In this document: positions 53,206-62,265 of the stretch, piece after piece | Position numbering within the stretch: the first letter of the stretch is position 1 | How the letters are laid out: each line of letters begins with the position of its first letter | DNA from: Desulfovibrionaceae bacterium | GTDB taxonomy: Bacteria > Desulfobacterota > Desulfovibrionia > Desulfovibrionales > Desulfovibrionaceae | Assembly (NCBI GenBank): GCA_019421865.1 | Contig: JAHZEL010000007.1 | Location: forward strand, 1 to 64,000 | Length of the DNA: 64,000 nt | Reading direction: 5' to 3' | Made by a program: the position numbers and the translations under genes | Notes under the pieces: generated by a model | What the model was told of the DNA's origin: nothing | Seen by the model: only the letters and a program-made list of their open reading frames with translations | The model's database searches: none

Positions 53206-54561
53206 ATGAGCCATCACGTTCTCATCACCGTTCTGGACGCCTTCTGCAGCGACATGCTCAGCGAGAGCGACACCCCGCATCTGTGGCGCTTTTCCCGCAC
53301 CTGGACGCGCGTTCCCCACGCACGCTCCGTCTTTCCCAGTGAAACGCGCGTGTGCGCCTCCTCTCTGGTCAGCGGCTGCTGGCCCGAACGGCACGGGCTG
53401 ACGGCAAACTATCAGTTCATGCCGGAAGGCGGCCCTCTGCTCAACAGCGGACTGCCCGAAGATCTGCGCCTGTGGAGAGAATATCTTGCCGCCTCTCCCG
53501 ACAGCGAGCCTGTGCCGGATTTCGGAACCACGCTGGCCCGCGCCGGAAAAACGCTGCTCAGCGTAGCGGCCGCTTCGGACGGCTGCTGTACGCTGCTCGA
53601 CCGCGACGCCACGCTGCACGGCCACCTCAGGCTGGCCGTTCGCACGCCGCAGGCCTGCTCCTCACCTGAGCATCACAAAGAAATGGTACGACGTTTCGGC
53701 CCCGTACCGGAAGTAAGGGCCGACGACGGCACCTATACTTCCGAGCTCCTAGACTACACCGTTTCCGTGCTGCTCGGCCACATCCGTTCCGATGTGCCCG
53801 ATGCCGCCCTGTGCTGGCTGCCCGAGCCGGACATGGCGGGCCACCTCTTCGGAACCCGCAGCGCCCAGCACCGCAAAGCGCTCTCCGATATCGACCGTCA
53901 GTGCGGACGCATTCTCGAGTGGTGGGAAAACGAGGGCCGCAGACAGGGCTGGCAGATCATCTTCATGGCGGATCACGGCATGGCCGACGCCGCAGCAAAG
54001 CACGACATTCCCGCGGCACTCCGCAAAGCCGGTTTCGAGGTTTCGCTTTCCCATGAAGGTCAGGCCGTCAGCGCCACCCGGAACACGACGACCTTCCGCC
54101 TTCTGAATGCGGCAAGCGGTCACGCCCGCTTCGACGGATCTCCGGACAATGAGGCCATCGAAGCACTCATCGAAGCGCTGCGCCCTCTCTGTGCGGAACT
54201 TTTTCTGAGCGACGAGCTTCTGAACGACTGCCCTGTACCCGATGTCCGCCCCCTGAGTCTTCTGCACTGCGCCCATCCTCTCGGGCCGCAGATACGCTTC
54301 ACGCTGGCCGGAACGGCCTCCGGGCCGGGAGTTCCGGCAGGAACCACGAAAACCGGCTTTCACGGCGGCCTGCTCTTCCGTGAAATGCATCCCCTTCTTC
54401 TGGCGGGCGGAACCTGCATACGGCAGGCATACGAGGCGTCGTGCCGCTCCGCCCTGCCCGACATCGTACCCACCGCGCTTGCGCTGCTCGGCGTTCCCGT
54501 ACCCGACCGGATGCAGGGACGCGTTCTGAACGACATTCTTGCGGAGTCAAAGGAGATCTGA
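53206..54561 (+). CDS. NPP-type phosphodiesterase/alkaline phosphatase superfamily protein
   Basis: A 451-residue protein of the type I phosphodiesterase/nucleotide pyrophosphatase group. Metal and catalytic positions are visible: Asp11 (ITVLDAFCSD), a probable Thr nucleophile in FPSETRVC, Asp and His in PEPDMAGHLFG, Asp-His in FMADHGMAD, and a late His in TGFHGGLLF. No signal peptide is seen. It probably cleaves a phosphodiester or phosphomonoester imported by the surrounding ABC system. It starts 11 bp after the GDPD stop. Confidence 0.85.
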   Translation: MSHHVLITVLDAFCSDMLSESDTPHLWRFSRTWTRVPHARSVFPSETRVCASSLVSGCWPERHGLTANYQFMPEGGPLLNSGLPEDLRLWREYLAASPDSEPVPDFGTTLARAGKTLLSVAAASDGCCTLLDRDATLHGHLRLAVRTPQACSSPEHHKEMVRRFGPVPEVRADDGTYTSELLDYTVSVLLGHIRSDVPDAALCWLPEPDMAGHLFGTRSAQHRKALSDIDRQCGRILEWWENEGRRQGWQIIFMADHGMADAAAKHDIPAALRKAGFEVSLSHEGQAVSATRNTTTFRLLNAASGHARFDGSPDNEAIEALIEALRPLCAELFLSDELLNDCPVPDVRPLSLLHCAHPLGPQIRFTLAGTASGPGVPAGTTKTGFHGGLLFREMHPLLLAGGTCIRQAYEASCRSALPDIVPTALALLGVPVPDRMQGRVLNDILAESKEI

Positions 54562-54563
54562 CC

Positions 54564-55493
54564 ATGCTGCGCTACATTCTGCGCAAGGCGCTGCGCGCCC
54601 TCATGACCATGTTTCTGGTCGTGACCTTCACCTTCCTCATTCTCCGCATTTCCGGCGATCCCACGGAAATCATGTTCCCGGACGACGTTCCTCAGGAAGT
54701 CAAGGACGCCTACCGCATCGCCTGGGGACTGGACAAGCCGCTGCATGAGCAGTTCGTCAAATATCTCGTGAGCATAGGCCACGGCGATCTCGGCTATTCC
54801 TTCCGGGATTCCCGCCCCGCCCTCGACGTGGTCACGGAACGCATTCCTGCCACGCTCCGGCTCGGCCTGAGCGCCTTCGCCCTTTCCGTATGCATGGGCG
54901 TTCCCCTCGGACTGTGCGCCGCCTTCCGCCGCAACACCTTTCTCGACCGCCTGGCCACATCGGTGAGCGTCATGGGCTACAGCATGCCGAACTTCTTCTT
55001 GGGCATTCTGCTCATTCTGCTCTTCTCGCTCAAGCTGAGACTGCTGCCGAGCTCCGGCTCGGCCACGCCGGAGCACCTCATCATGCCCGTCATCACGCTG
55101 GGCACGGCCACCGCGGGCATCGTGGCGCGCTTCACGCGCACCGCCGTGCTCGATGTCCTAGGCCAGCCCTTCGTCACCGCCGCAAAGGCCAAGGGGCTTT
55201 CCACGTCCGGACTCATTTTCGGGCACGTGCTGCCCAACGCCGCCATTCCGGTCATCACCATCCTCGGTCTCCAGCTCGGCGCCGTCATCGGCGGCGCTCT
55301 GGTCACGGAAACCGTCTTCGCCTGGCCCGGCGTGGGCAGGCTTCTCGTACAGGCCGTGAACTACCGCGATCTTGCCGTGGTGCAGACCATCGTTCTCATC
55401 ATCTCGGCCAGCATGATACTCTGCAACCTTCTGGTGGACACCGCCTACGGCTGGCTTGACCCCCGCATCCGCTCCGAACGGACCACCAGCTGA
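54564..55493 (+). CDS. ABC transporter permease, DppB type
   Basis: A 309-residue membrane protein with six hydrophobic helices (LRALMTMFLVVTFTFLILRI near the start). The binding-protein-dependent permease motif occurs as TRTAVLDVLGQPFVTAAKAKGLS, split here at its EAA-like loop, and GGALVTETVFAWPGVGRLLV follows. It starts two bases after the preceding stop with AGGAGATCTG upstream. Confidence 0.93.
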   Translation: MLRYILRKALRALMTMFLVVTFTFLILRISGDPTEIMFPDDVPQEVKDAYRIAWGLDKPLHEQFVKYLVSIGHGDLGYSFRDSRPALDVVTERIPATLRLGLSAFALSVCMGVPLGLCAAFRRNTFLDRLATSVSVMGYSMPNFFLGILLILLFSLKLRLLPSSGSATPEHLIMPVITLGTATAGIVARFTRTAVLDVLGQPFVTAAKAKGLSTSGLIFGHVLPNAAIPVITILGLQLGAVIGGALVTETVFAWPGVGRLLVQAVNYRDLAVVQTIVLIISASMILCNLLVDTAYGWLDPRIRSERTTS

Positions 55494-55513
55494 CCCGTCA
55501 CAAGGACGCTTCC

Positions 55514-56470
55514 ATGAACAATGCTTCTGAATCAGCCGCAACCGCCATGGCGACTCCCCGCAGCAATGCCTCCCTTTTCTCCGAAGAGCGCCGCGGCATG
55601 AATCCGGCTCCCGATCTCTCCGAGGACGAAGACTTTCACTGCAAACCGCCCGTCCGCTACCCGCTGCTCGTTGTTGCGGGCGCCGTCTTCCTTGCCGTGC
55701 TTTTTCTCTGCGGTCTCTTTGCCGAACAGCTGGCCCCTGCCGGATATGCCGCGCAGGATCTGACGGCGCGGCTCAGTCCTCCCGTCTGGCTGGGAGGAAA
55801 GTCCGGTCTGCTGGGCACGGACTTTCTGGGCCGGGACATTCTCTCCCGCCTTCTCTACGCCATACGCATCAGTCTGCTCGTCGCCTTTGCCGGAACGCTC
55901 ATTTCATGCACCCTGGGCACCACGCTCGGCTTTCTTGCCGCACACAAGAAAGGCTGGGTCGACGAGTTCATCATGATGCTCATCGACTTTCAGGCCTCCA
56001 TGCCCTTCGTGCTCATCGCTCTGGCCATTCTGGCCTTTCTCGGCAACAGTCTCGGCCTGTTCATCGCCGTCATGGGCCTGAACGGCTGGGAACGCTTCGC
56101 ACGCTTCACCCGGGGACTGGCGCGGTCAGCCTCGGCCCGCGGCTACGTGAACGCCGTCCGCGTCATGGGAGCCTCTCCCCTGAGAGTCTACTTCAAACAT
56201 ATTCTCCCCAACATCATCGGCGTGCTCATCGTGCAGTTCACGCTCAACTTCCCGAGCACCGTGCTGCTGGAATCCTCCCTCAGCTTTCTCGGTCTGGGCA
56301 TACAGCCCCCGCTCACCAGTCTGGGCGCCATGCTCGGCGAAGGCCGCAACTATCTCATCAATGCCTGGTGGATCTCCGTCGCGCCCGGAGCCGTCATCTT
56401 CTGCGTAACTCTCTCCGCCTGCATTCTCGGCGACTGGCTGCGCGACAGACTCGACCCCACCCTGCGCTGA
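55514..56470 (+). CDS. ABC transporter permease, DppC type
   Basis: A 318-residue permease with a 50-residue hydrophilic N-terminal tail before the first helix (YPLLVVAGAVFLAVLFLCG). LGTDFLGRDILSRLLYAIRI is the DppC hallmark, and the cytoplasmic loop NAVRVMGASPLRVYFKHILP is the EAA motif. It completes the ABC importer and is the last gene of the operon. Confidence 0.93.
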   Translation: MNNASESAATAMATPRSNASLFSEERRGMNPAPDLSEDEDFHCKPPVRYPLLVVAGAVFLAVLFLCGLFAEQLAPAGYAAQDLTARLSPPVWLGGKSGLLGTDFLGRDILSRLLYAIRISLLVAFAGTLISCTLGTTLGFLAAHKKGWVDEFIMMLIDFQASMPFVLIALAILAFLGNSLGLFIAVMGLNGWERFARFTRGLARSASARGYVNAVRVMGASPLRVYFKHILPNIIGVLIVQFTLNFPSTVLLESSLSFLGLGIQPPLTSLGAMLGEGRNYLINAWWISVAPGAVIFCVTLSACILGDWLRDRLDPTLR

Positions 56471-56550
56471 TGGTATCCGCCCGCACTTCATAAGACGGAA
56501 CTCCGGTAAAAAACGCTTTGCCGCCTCCTGCGCGACGCACCGTACGAAAG

Positions 56551-56580
56551 AAGGCCCCGCCATGCGGGGCCTTCCTGTTT
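56551..56580 (+). terminator. ABC importer operon terminator
   Basis: AGGCCCCGC, CAT and GCGGGGCCT form a 9-bp stem followed by TCCTGTTT, 80 bp after the last stop. Confidence 0.75.
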
Positions 56581-57063
56581 CTGAAATCCGGCTTCCGGTG
56601 CCTGCCAGCCCCCCCCCGACGAACATGACCTTTCCTTTGACCATGGCGAGCTTGCCGTTCCTATCGGAGACGACACGGGAAAGCCATGTCCGTTGGAGCG
56701 ACCTGTCATTTCACTCTGCAGCCACCGGTACTCGCGGTCTGCAAGAAGACGTCTCTGAATGCCGACCCCTTACGGCTGTTCGAGCCGAGGGGCACTTGAT
56801 GACAGAAATATCCCGATCTGGTTTTATTCCGCTTGAAACGCTGGACGAATAAGAGAAGCAAAAGTCGGAGCGACATTTCCTGCCGCCTATGACTGTGTGC
56901 GGCCCCTGAGCGACGAATAGCGGAACATAGAAAAGATGGATCTCTTTTTCTTTGTCTCTGCCGACAACAATAAAGGCTTCCTCTGCAAGTTTGCCCCGCA
57001 GAAGAAGCCTTTTCATGGCATCACTTGTAACAGAACTCTGCTCTGCAGCTCCCTCCGGAGCCG
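56581..57063. other. Intergenic region with a nine-C tract and possible coding remnants
   Basis: About 480 bases. A run of nine Cs lies at 56609-56617. On the minus strand a short frame around it reads KLAMVKGKVMFVGGGLAG, and another at 56711-57016 starts MKRLLLRGKLAEEAFIVVGR, but neither has a ribosome binding site or a family I recognise. They may be decayed gene pieces. Confidence 0.35.
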
Positions 57064-59193
57064 CTACACGGCATCGTCATCACGATTTACCAGCTGAACA
57101 CTGTACTTTTCCCGAAGGTGCAGCCGGTTCATCCATGCATGCGCCGTAGGCTTGCTGATGCCGAGCACGGAAATAACGCTGTCCTTTCCGCTGATGACGC
57201 CTTTCTTCTTTTTGAACATATACTCAAAATACTCGTCGTTCAGCTCTTTTACTGTTAAATTCTTATCAAATATATTAATATTCTCCTTTTGATCTTCTGA
57301 ATTGTTGTAATGGCTACTTATGGTCGTAAAAGTCGCCAGATCACTATCCATATACAAACAGTATCGCTCTATAAGATTCTTGAGCTGACGAACGTTGCCC
57401 GGCCACTCATAGGACAGCATTTTGTCCCATAAGTGCTGAGGAATCGGACGAATTTCCATATCATACTGCTTGGAAAAATGTTCCAGGAAAAACTGCGCAA
57501 GCGCCCGGATATCCTCAGGTCTCTCCCGCAGAGGCGGAATATTTATGGGAATGACATTCAGCCGGTAATAAAGGTCTTCTCGAAACGTTCCGTTCTTCAC
57601 CTTTTCAAGAAGATTCCTGTTTGTAGCAGCCACCAGGCGGAAGTTTGAGTGAATCAGCTTGGTTCCGCCTACCCGCATGAACTGACGCTCCTGCAGAACC
57701 CGAAGAAGCTTGATCTGAAGAGGCATGGGAATGTCGCCGACTTCATCAATGAAGAGAGTTCCGTTGTCAGCCAGCTCGAAAAGCCCCTTCTTCTGATAGT
57801 TCGCCCCAGTGAAACTTCCTTTCTCGTGCCCGTAGAACTCGCTTTCAAAAAGTTCCTGAGGCGTGCTGGCGATATTTACGCCTACAAACGCCCCGCTGCG
57901 CCCGCTCTGTTGATGAATCCGTCGGGCCAGAACTTCCTTGCCCACGCCGGATTCGCCAAAAAGAAGAACTGTAGTATCTTTGACGGCGATCCGATCTGCC
58001 TGCTGAATGAGTTTTTTCATTTCAGCAGAGCGATACACACAGTCATCACTTTCCTCACTTTTTTTATCAATCTGCTTTTTCTTTACAGGTGTTACTTCTC
58101 TATGTTTTTGATTAGTAAGCTCTGTAATTATATATTCTGTTATAATATCAAAAAACTCATTTGATAGAGTACTATTATATTTACTTCTCATCTCACCACA
58201 ACAATATATAATATATGACTCATTTTTTATATTAAATGGTATAAAAAAGTATACATTGATATCTGATATTAATGTTTCATATGTTTCAACATTTTTAGAT
58301 ACAATAACATATTTATTACTTGATATAGCTTTATCCATATCACTTTTATGTTCAAAATTATCAGATAAAAACACATCTACATCTATATCTTCACACGCTT
58401 CAACATACCTTTTATTATTGCTATATTTTATAAATATCCCCTTTCCCAAGGAGAATGTTAAAATTATAGATTTCAATATATTAGTATAAACACTTTGATT
58501 ATATCCAAAAAAGTTTTGATATCTCAAATTAAGGAAAAAATTTCTACAATATATAATCGAAAGATGACCTTCAAAAGAATTTTTTAAATTAATATTCTCA
58601 TATCGTTTTGGCCACTCAGGCTGATGCGTTCTTACATAATGATACCATGCTTTATTAAGATACTCCATCATATATTCTTTATTATTATCATTATTATATA
58701 TATCAGCCATAGATATGCATCCTTTTGCATACTCACAATGAGCATTAATATATTTACATATATTGATACTATTTAATATATAGTCCATAGCATCGTCTTT
58801 TTTACCATTTTCATAAAATAAAAAATCACCATATATTCTCATACTTATTGCCTTAATAAGGGGAAATGGCATATTTATATTATTTTTTATATTTATAATC
58901 GAATCTTTATATTCTATATAAAAATCATTTCTCATTTTTTTTGATGTTATAAACTCAAAGTAACACGGCGTAAGTATATATGTATATCCTATACACTCAT
59001 TAATATCTATATTATTTATAATTTTATCATACTCATTATTATATTCTTCTATATTATAAATAAAATACATAAAATATGATATAAATATTTTATGATCAAA
59101 TGATTTTCTGCAGCCTTCCATATTATATATATTCAAAAACACATTAAATGCCTTTTCATTATTTCTCATCAATATATAAATATATGCCTGCAT
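57064..59193 (-). CDS. Sigma-54 activator, C-terminal part (sensory end, AAA+, HTH)
   Basis: A 709-codon frame. Residues 1-350 are helical, Asn/Ile/Tyr/Lys-rich and extremely AT-rich in DNA, ending in a GAF-like segment (VYFFIPFNIKNESYIIYCC). From about residue 390 comes a full sigma-54 interaction AAA+ domain: Walker A FGESGVGKE, GSFTGA loop (usual GAFTGA), Walker B TLFIDEVGD, and Arg finger region FREDYYRLNV-like. A Fis-type HTH (GISKPTAHAWMNRL) closes it. ATG 59193 has no ribosome binding site; the frame is entered naturally from the upstream frame by a -1 shift, so this is probably the second half of one gene. It should activate the divergent TRAP operon. Confidence 0.85.
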   Translation of the reverse strand: MQAYIYILMRNNEKAFNVFLNIYNMEGCRKSFDHKIFISYFMYFIYNIEEYNNEYDKIINNIDINECIGYTYILTPCYFEFITSKKMRNDFYIEYKDSIINIKNNINMPFPLIKAISMRIYGDFLFYENGKKDDAMDYILNSINICKYINAHCEYAKGCISMADIYNNDNNKEYMMEYLNKAWYHYVRTHQPEWPKRYENINLKNSFEGHLSIIYCRNFFLNLRYQNFFGYNQSVYTNILKSIILTFSLGKGIFIKYSNNKRYVEACEDIDVDVFLSDNFEHKSDMDKAISSNKYVIVSKNVETYETLISDINVYFFIPFNIKNESYIIYCCGEMRSKYNSTLSNEFFDIITEYIITELTNQKHREVTPVKKKQIDKKSEESDDCVYRSAEMKKLIQQADRIAVKDTTVLLFGESGVGKEVLARRIHQQSGRSGAFVGVNIASTPQELFESEFYGHEKGSFTGANYQKKGLFELADNGTLFIDEVGDIPMPLQIKLLRVLQERQFMRVGGTKLIHSNFRLVAATNRNLLEKVKNGTFREDLYYRLNVIPINIPPLRERPEDIRALAQFFLEHFSKQYDMEIRPIPQHLWDKMLSYEWPGNVRQLKNLIERYCLYMDSDLATFTTISSHYNNSEDQKENINIFDKNLTVKELNDEYFEYMFKKKKGVISGKDSVISVLGISKPTAHAWMNRLHLREKYSVQLVNRDDDAV

Positions 59194-59201
59194 AGAGTAA
59201 A

Positions 59202-59213
59202 TTAGTTTTTTTC
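59202..59213 (-). other. A_AAA_AAC slippery heptamer followed by stop
   Basis: On the minus strand the zero frame reads GAA AAA AAC TAA (59213-59202). The heptamer A AAA AAC is a canonical -1 slippery sequence; a -1 slip gives GAA AAA AAA CTA ATT TAC TCT ATG and runs straight into the frame that starts at 59193. No Shine-Dalgarno-like stimulator is seen upstream. Confidence 0.6.
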
Positions 59214-60146
59214 AAAAATAGTTGCGTCATCAATACGTTTTATCGAATTAATAATAAAATAGTCTGCTTTCTTATACATTGTTGTATACAAAGCACAAAG
59301 AGATGCAAAAAATGTACTCCTTAAAAATATACTGAGGTCTTCTTGAGAATTTGAAAATCTATGCATTATACTTGTATAAAAAGATATACCTTTTTTATAT
59401 TCTCCATTTAATAGGTAAAAAAGTGAAATTAAATCAACATATTGAATAACAAGTTCTTCATCTTTTAAAGAAAAAATACCATCTACACCTGTTTTCATTA
59501 GATTATGATTTTTTATTATTTTTTTTAAATCTTTACTAATAACATTAAAAGCGCCAAGTGAAAGATTTACAAAATATATTGTTCTCATATCACCAATATA
59601 ATAAGCACATGCTTTTATTTTATAAAAAATATAAAAAACATATTTAGAGTGTAATAATACTCGTGTAGCATATTTCTGTATATTTTTTACTATAGAAATA
59701 AAATCTACATAACTTAAATTTATTTCATTTGTTATTTTAATTTTTAATATCATTTTTGCAATTATTTCATAGCATATATACATAATTTCAATATTATTAT
59801 TTAAATAATGATTATATATTATTTTATTACACGCATTTAAAAATGATTGATAATCTTTATTTATAAACAAAGATACACAAAAAGCCATGCTTAAATATGA
59901 ATAGTTTCTAGGAAAAAAGTTAAATGAATTTATAATATTATATATATCTATATCCTTTTTTAAGATTACATTTTTGTCATTATCTATGTCTATTATATCA
60001 ATATTTTTACATTCATTTAATATAAAATTAATATCAGTTGTACTTCCCATTAATACAGGCAATACTTCATAAGTACATATACCTCCTGCTTTATGCAGTA
60101 GTAATAAAAAAAGAGCACTACTCGAAGAAAGAAAATATAAATTCAT
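59202..60146 (-). CDS. Sigma-54 activator, N-terminal part (winged helix and helical repeats)
   Basis: A 314-codon frame from ATG 60146, chosen because AAGGGGG stands 7 bases upstream; a longer start at 60287 lacks one. The first 70 residues (LFLLLLHKAGGICTYEVLPV) resemble the small winged-helix domain seen at the N terminus of MalT-like and related regulators. The rest looks like degenerate TPR-type helical repeats. DNA is very AT-rich, with many ATA and AAT codons, unlike its neighbours. It ends at TAA directly after a slippery A run. Joined to the next frame, it would make an activator of about 1030 residues. On its own it has no known function. Confidence 0.65.
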   Translation of the reverse strand: MNLYFLSSSSALFLLLLHKAGGICTYEVLPVLMGSTTDINFILNECKNIDIIDIDNDKNVILKKDIDIYNIINSFNFFPRNYSYLSMAFCVSLFINKDYQSFLNACNKIIYNHYLNNNIEIMYICYEIIAKMILKIKITNEINLSYVDFISIVKNIQKYATRVLLHSKYVFYIFYKIKACAYYIGDMRTIYFVNLSLGAFNVISKDLKKIIKNHNLMKTGVDGIFSLKDEELVIQYVDLISLFYLLNGEYKKGISFYTSIMHRFSNSQEDLSIFLRSTFFASLCALYTTMYKKADYFIINSIKRIDDATIFEKN

Positions 60147-60168
60147 TATTATCCCCCTTAAAAAAACC

Positions 60169-60206
60169 AGTAAATTTTTTTTACTCGTAGTAAAAAGTAT
60201 TTTTAC
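60169..60206. promoter_or_regulatory. Cluster of inverted repeats, candidate activator binding site
   Basis: AGTAAA (60169), TTTACT (60180) and AGTAAA (60189) form overlapping inverted repeats; TTTACT-CGT-AGTAAA is perfect, and GTAAAAA-GTA-TTTTTAC overlaps it (60190-60206). The cluster lies 90-125 bp upstream of the sigma-54 promoter and just before the regulator gene, as expected for an enhancer with autoregulation. Confidence 0.5.
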
Positions 60207-60281
60207 GCTTTTTCCCCAACCCATCAAGAATAAAAACAGAAAAAGAATATTATATGCTGAAATAACACATTTTTTATCATA

Positions 60282-60297
60282 TGGCATACTCTTTGCT
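60282..60297 (+). promoter_or_regulatory. Sigma-54 (-24/-12) promoter of the TRAP operon
   Basis: TGGCATACTCTTTGCT has GG at 60283-60284 and GC at 60295-60296 with exactly ten bases between, matching the TGGCAC-N5-TTGCA consensus closely. It lies about 45 bp before the TRAP gene start and is oriented toward it. Confidence 0.8.
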
Positions 60298-60340
60298 TAT
60301 TTGACAGCAAGGGACTCAAACATCTGGAGGACTCACGCTT

Positions 60341-62227
60341 ATGAGCACATGGAAACGTTACTGTTCTCTGGTAGAATGGACGACGGAAAAATCGTTTATT
60401 CTTGCCGCAATCTGCCTAGTTCTCATGGTACTGCCTATCGTTGCCGATGTCATCATACGCTGGACTATCGGAGGAAGTATCCATGGAATTATTGAAGTAG
60501 AAGAACATCTCCTACTGCTCATGGTGTTCTTCTCGCTTGCAAAACCGCAGGTAGAGCAAAACCACATTGATGTGGATCTCGTCTATGGTTTTCTTCCTGC
60601 TTCCATCCGGCGTGGACTTTTTGTTTTCCACTGGGAAATATGTGCCATTCTCGTCGCCTGCATCTGTTACGAGCTGTTTCTTTCTGCCGTAGAAAAATGG
60701 CAGGGCGGAGAATTTACACCTGAACTCTATCTCCCCACAGCTCCATTTTTCTTCTCTGCTGCAGCCGGAGCTGCCGTCCTACTACTTTCTATCATCTACA
60801 GTTTCGGCAAAGCGGTATCCGACTGTGTAGAAAACAAAAATCATATTATCCTCGCGACAGCTCTTCTTCTTCCACCTGTTATCTGCTATCTCCCCTGGCT
60901 TCTCGAAGAGACTCCTCTGGCATGGGAGTATCTCTTGACGGGTGGCATACTCTTCCTAGGTCTGATGGTGCTTTTGTTCCTTCGCATGCCCATCGGTTAT
61001 GCCATGACACTCATCGGGCTGCTCGGCATGATGACTATTGAGGAAAACCACTTGAATCCCATACACTTACTGGGTATGGGAGCATCAGGATCGGTCATGT
61101 CGTTCACTCTGGGTGTTATTCCTCTGTTCATTCTCATGGGTGAACTAGCGCTCTATACCGGCATCTCCACAGATCTGTTTAACGCCGCCTCTAAGTGGCT
61201 CGGACACAGACCCGGCGGCTTAGCCATCGCGAGCGTAACAGGCTGTGCCGGTTTTGCGGCTATATGCGGCGACAGCTTCGCCACGGCCATGACCATGTCT
61301 TCCGTGGCTCTGCCGGAAATGAAAAAAAATCACTACCATATGGGGCTAGCCAGTGCCTGCCTGGCTGCAGGTGGTACCCTGGGGATTCTTATCCCCCCCA
61401 GCGTCGGATTCATATTCTACGCCATTATCACGGAAGAAAGCCTCGGCAAGCTGTTTCTCGCTGGTGTCCTGCCCGGTGTTCTTCTTGCGACCATGTTCTG
61501 TATGGCTGTGTACATTATTGCAGTACGGCATCCAGAATTGGCTCCGCGTGGACCGAAATATCCTATATCAGAAAAAATCCGCTCTCTTACCGGTGTTCTT
61601 CCCATGCTCGGCTTGGTTACGCTGGTGCTCGGCGGCATTCTGTTTGGCTTCTTCAGCCCCAACGAAGGCGCTGCCGTAGGTGCATTCGGCACCTTTATAT
61701 ACGCCATCGCATCTCGCAAACTGACACGAAAAAACTTCATAAGAGCCCTGTACAGTACGGTCACTATGACCACTAAACTCTTTCTCATCCTTATCGGCGT
61801 AGGCATGCTCGGCTACTTCTTCGCCTCGTCCCGCATCCCCTTCGAACTTGCTGATGCCGTGCTGGCCATCACCACGAACAAATGGCTGGTGTTTCTGCTG
61901 GTTGTTATTCTGTATATTGCGCTCGGCTGCATGCTGAACGTCGTTCCCATGATATTACTCACTCTTCCCGCACTTTACCCCACCATTCAAGCTCTCGGAT
62001 TCGACCCTATCTGGTTCGGTGTGGTAACTGTTATTCTTATGGAAATGGGACAAATAACACCACCGATGGGACTTGTTGTATTCGCCATTGCAGGAATGGC
62101 TGATAGTGCACCAATGGCATCAATCTTCAGATACATCATAATTTTCGTCATATGCATGCTTAGCTGCATTGCACTGCTGACTATTTTCCCAGATATAGCA
62201 CTGTATCTTCCTAACACATTATTATAG
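60341..62227 (+). CDS. TRAP transporter fused small-large permease (DctQM)
   Basis: A 628-residue membrane protein. Residues 1-175 form a DctQ-like domain with four helices (IIEVEEHLLLLMVFFSLAKP, HIDVDLVYGFLPASIRRG). Residues about 195-628 form the DctM domain (FLRMPIGYAMTLIGLLG, GGTLGILIPPSVGFIFYAII, FSPNEGAAVGAFGTFIYA, GQITPPMGLVVFAIAG). QM fusions are a known TRAP variant. GGAGGACTCACGCTT precedes ATG 60341. The gene lies downstream of a sigma-54 promoter and opposite its presumed activator. It is followed 38 bp later by its binding protein. Confidence 0.92.
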   Translation: MSTWKRYCSLVEWTTEKSFILAAICLVLMVLPIVADVIIRWTIGGSIHGIIEVEEHLLLLMVFFSLAKPQVEQNHIDVDLVYGFLPASIRRGLFVFHWEICAILVACICYELFLSAVEKWQGGEFTPELYLPTAPFFFSAAAGAAVLLLSIIYSFGKAVSDCVENKNHIILATALLLPPVICYLPWLLEETPLAWEYLLTGGILFLGLMVLLFLRMPIGYAMTLIGLLGMMTIEENHLNPIHLLGMGASGSVMSFTLGVIPLFILMGELALYTGISTDLFNAASKWLGHRPGGLAIASVTGCAGFAAICGDSFATAMTMSSVALPEMKKNHYHMGLASACLAAGGTLGILIPPSVGFIFYAIITEESLGKLFLAGVLPGVLLATMFCMAVYIIAVRHPELAPRGPKYPISEKIRSLTGVLPMLGLVTLVLGGILFGFFSPNEGAAVGAFGTFIYAIASRKLTRKNFIRALYSTVTMTTKLFLILIGVGMLGYFFASSRIPFELADAVLAITTNKWLVFLLVVILYIALGCMLNVVPMILLTLPALYPTIQALGFDPIWFGVVTVILMEMGQITPPMGLVVFAIAGMADSAPMASIFRYIIIFVICMLSCIALLTIFPDIALYLPNTLL

Positions 62228-62265
62228 ATTCGTAATACCATACACAATATTACAAGGAGTGTCAC

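Noticed and set aside
56711..57016. 101-codon minus-strand frame starting MKRLLLRGKLAEEAF
   Set aside because: The first third looks protein-like but the rest is low-information and there is no Shine-Dalgarno sequence; kept only as a possible remnant.
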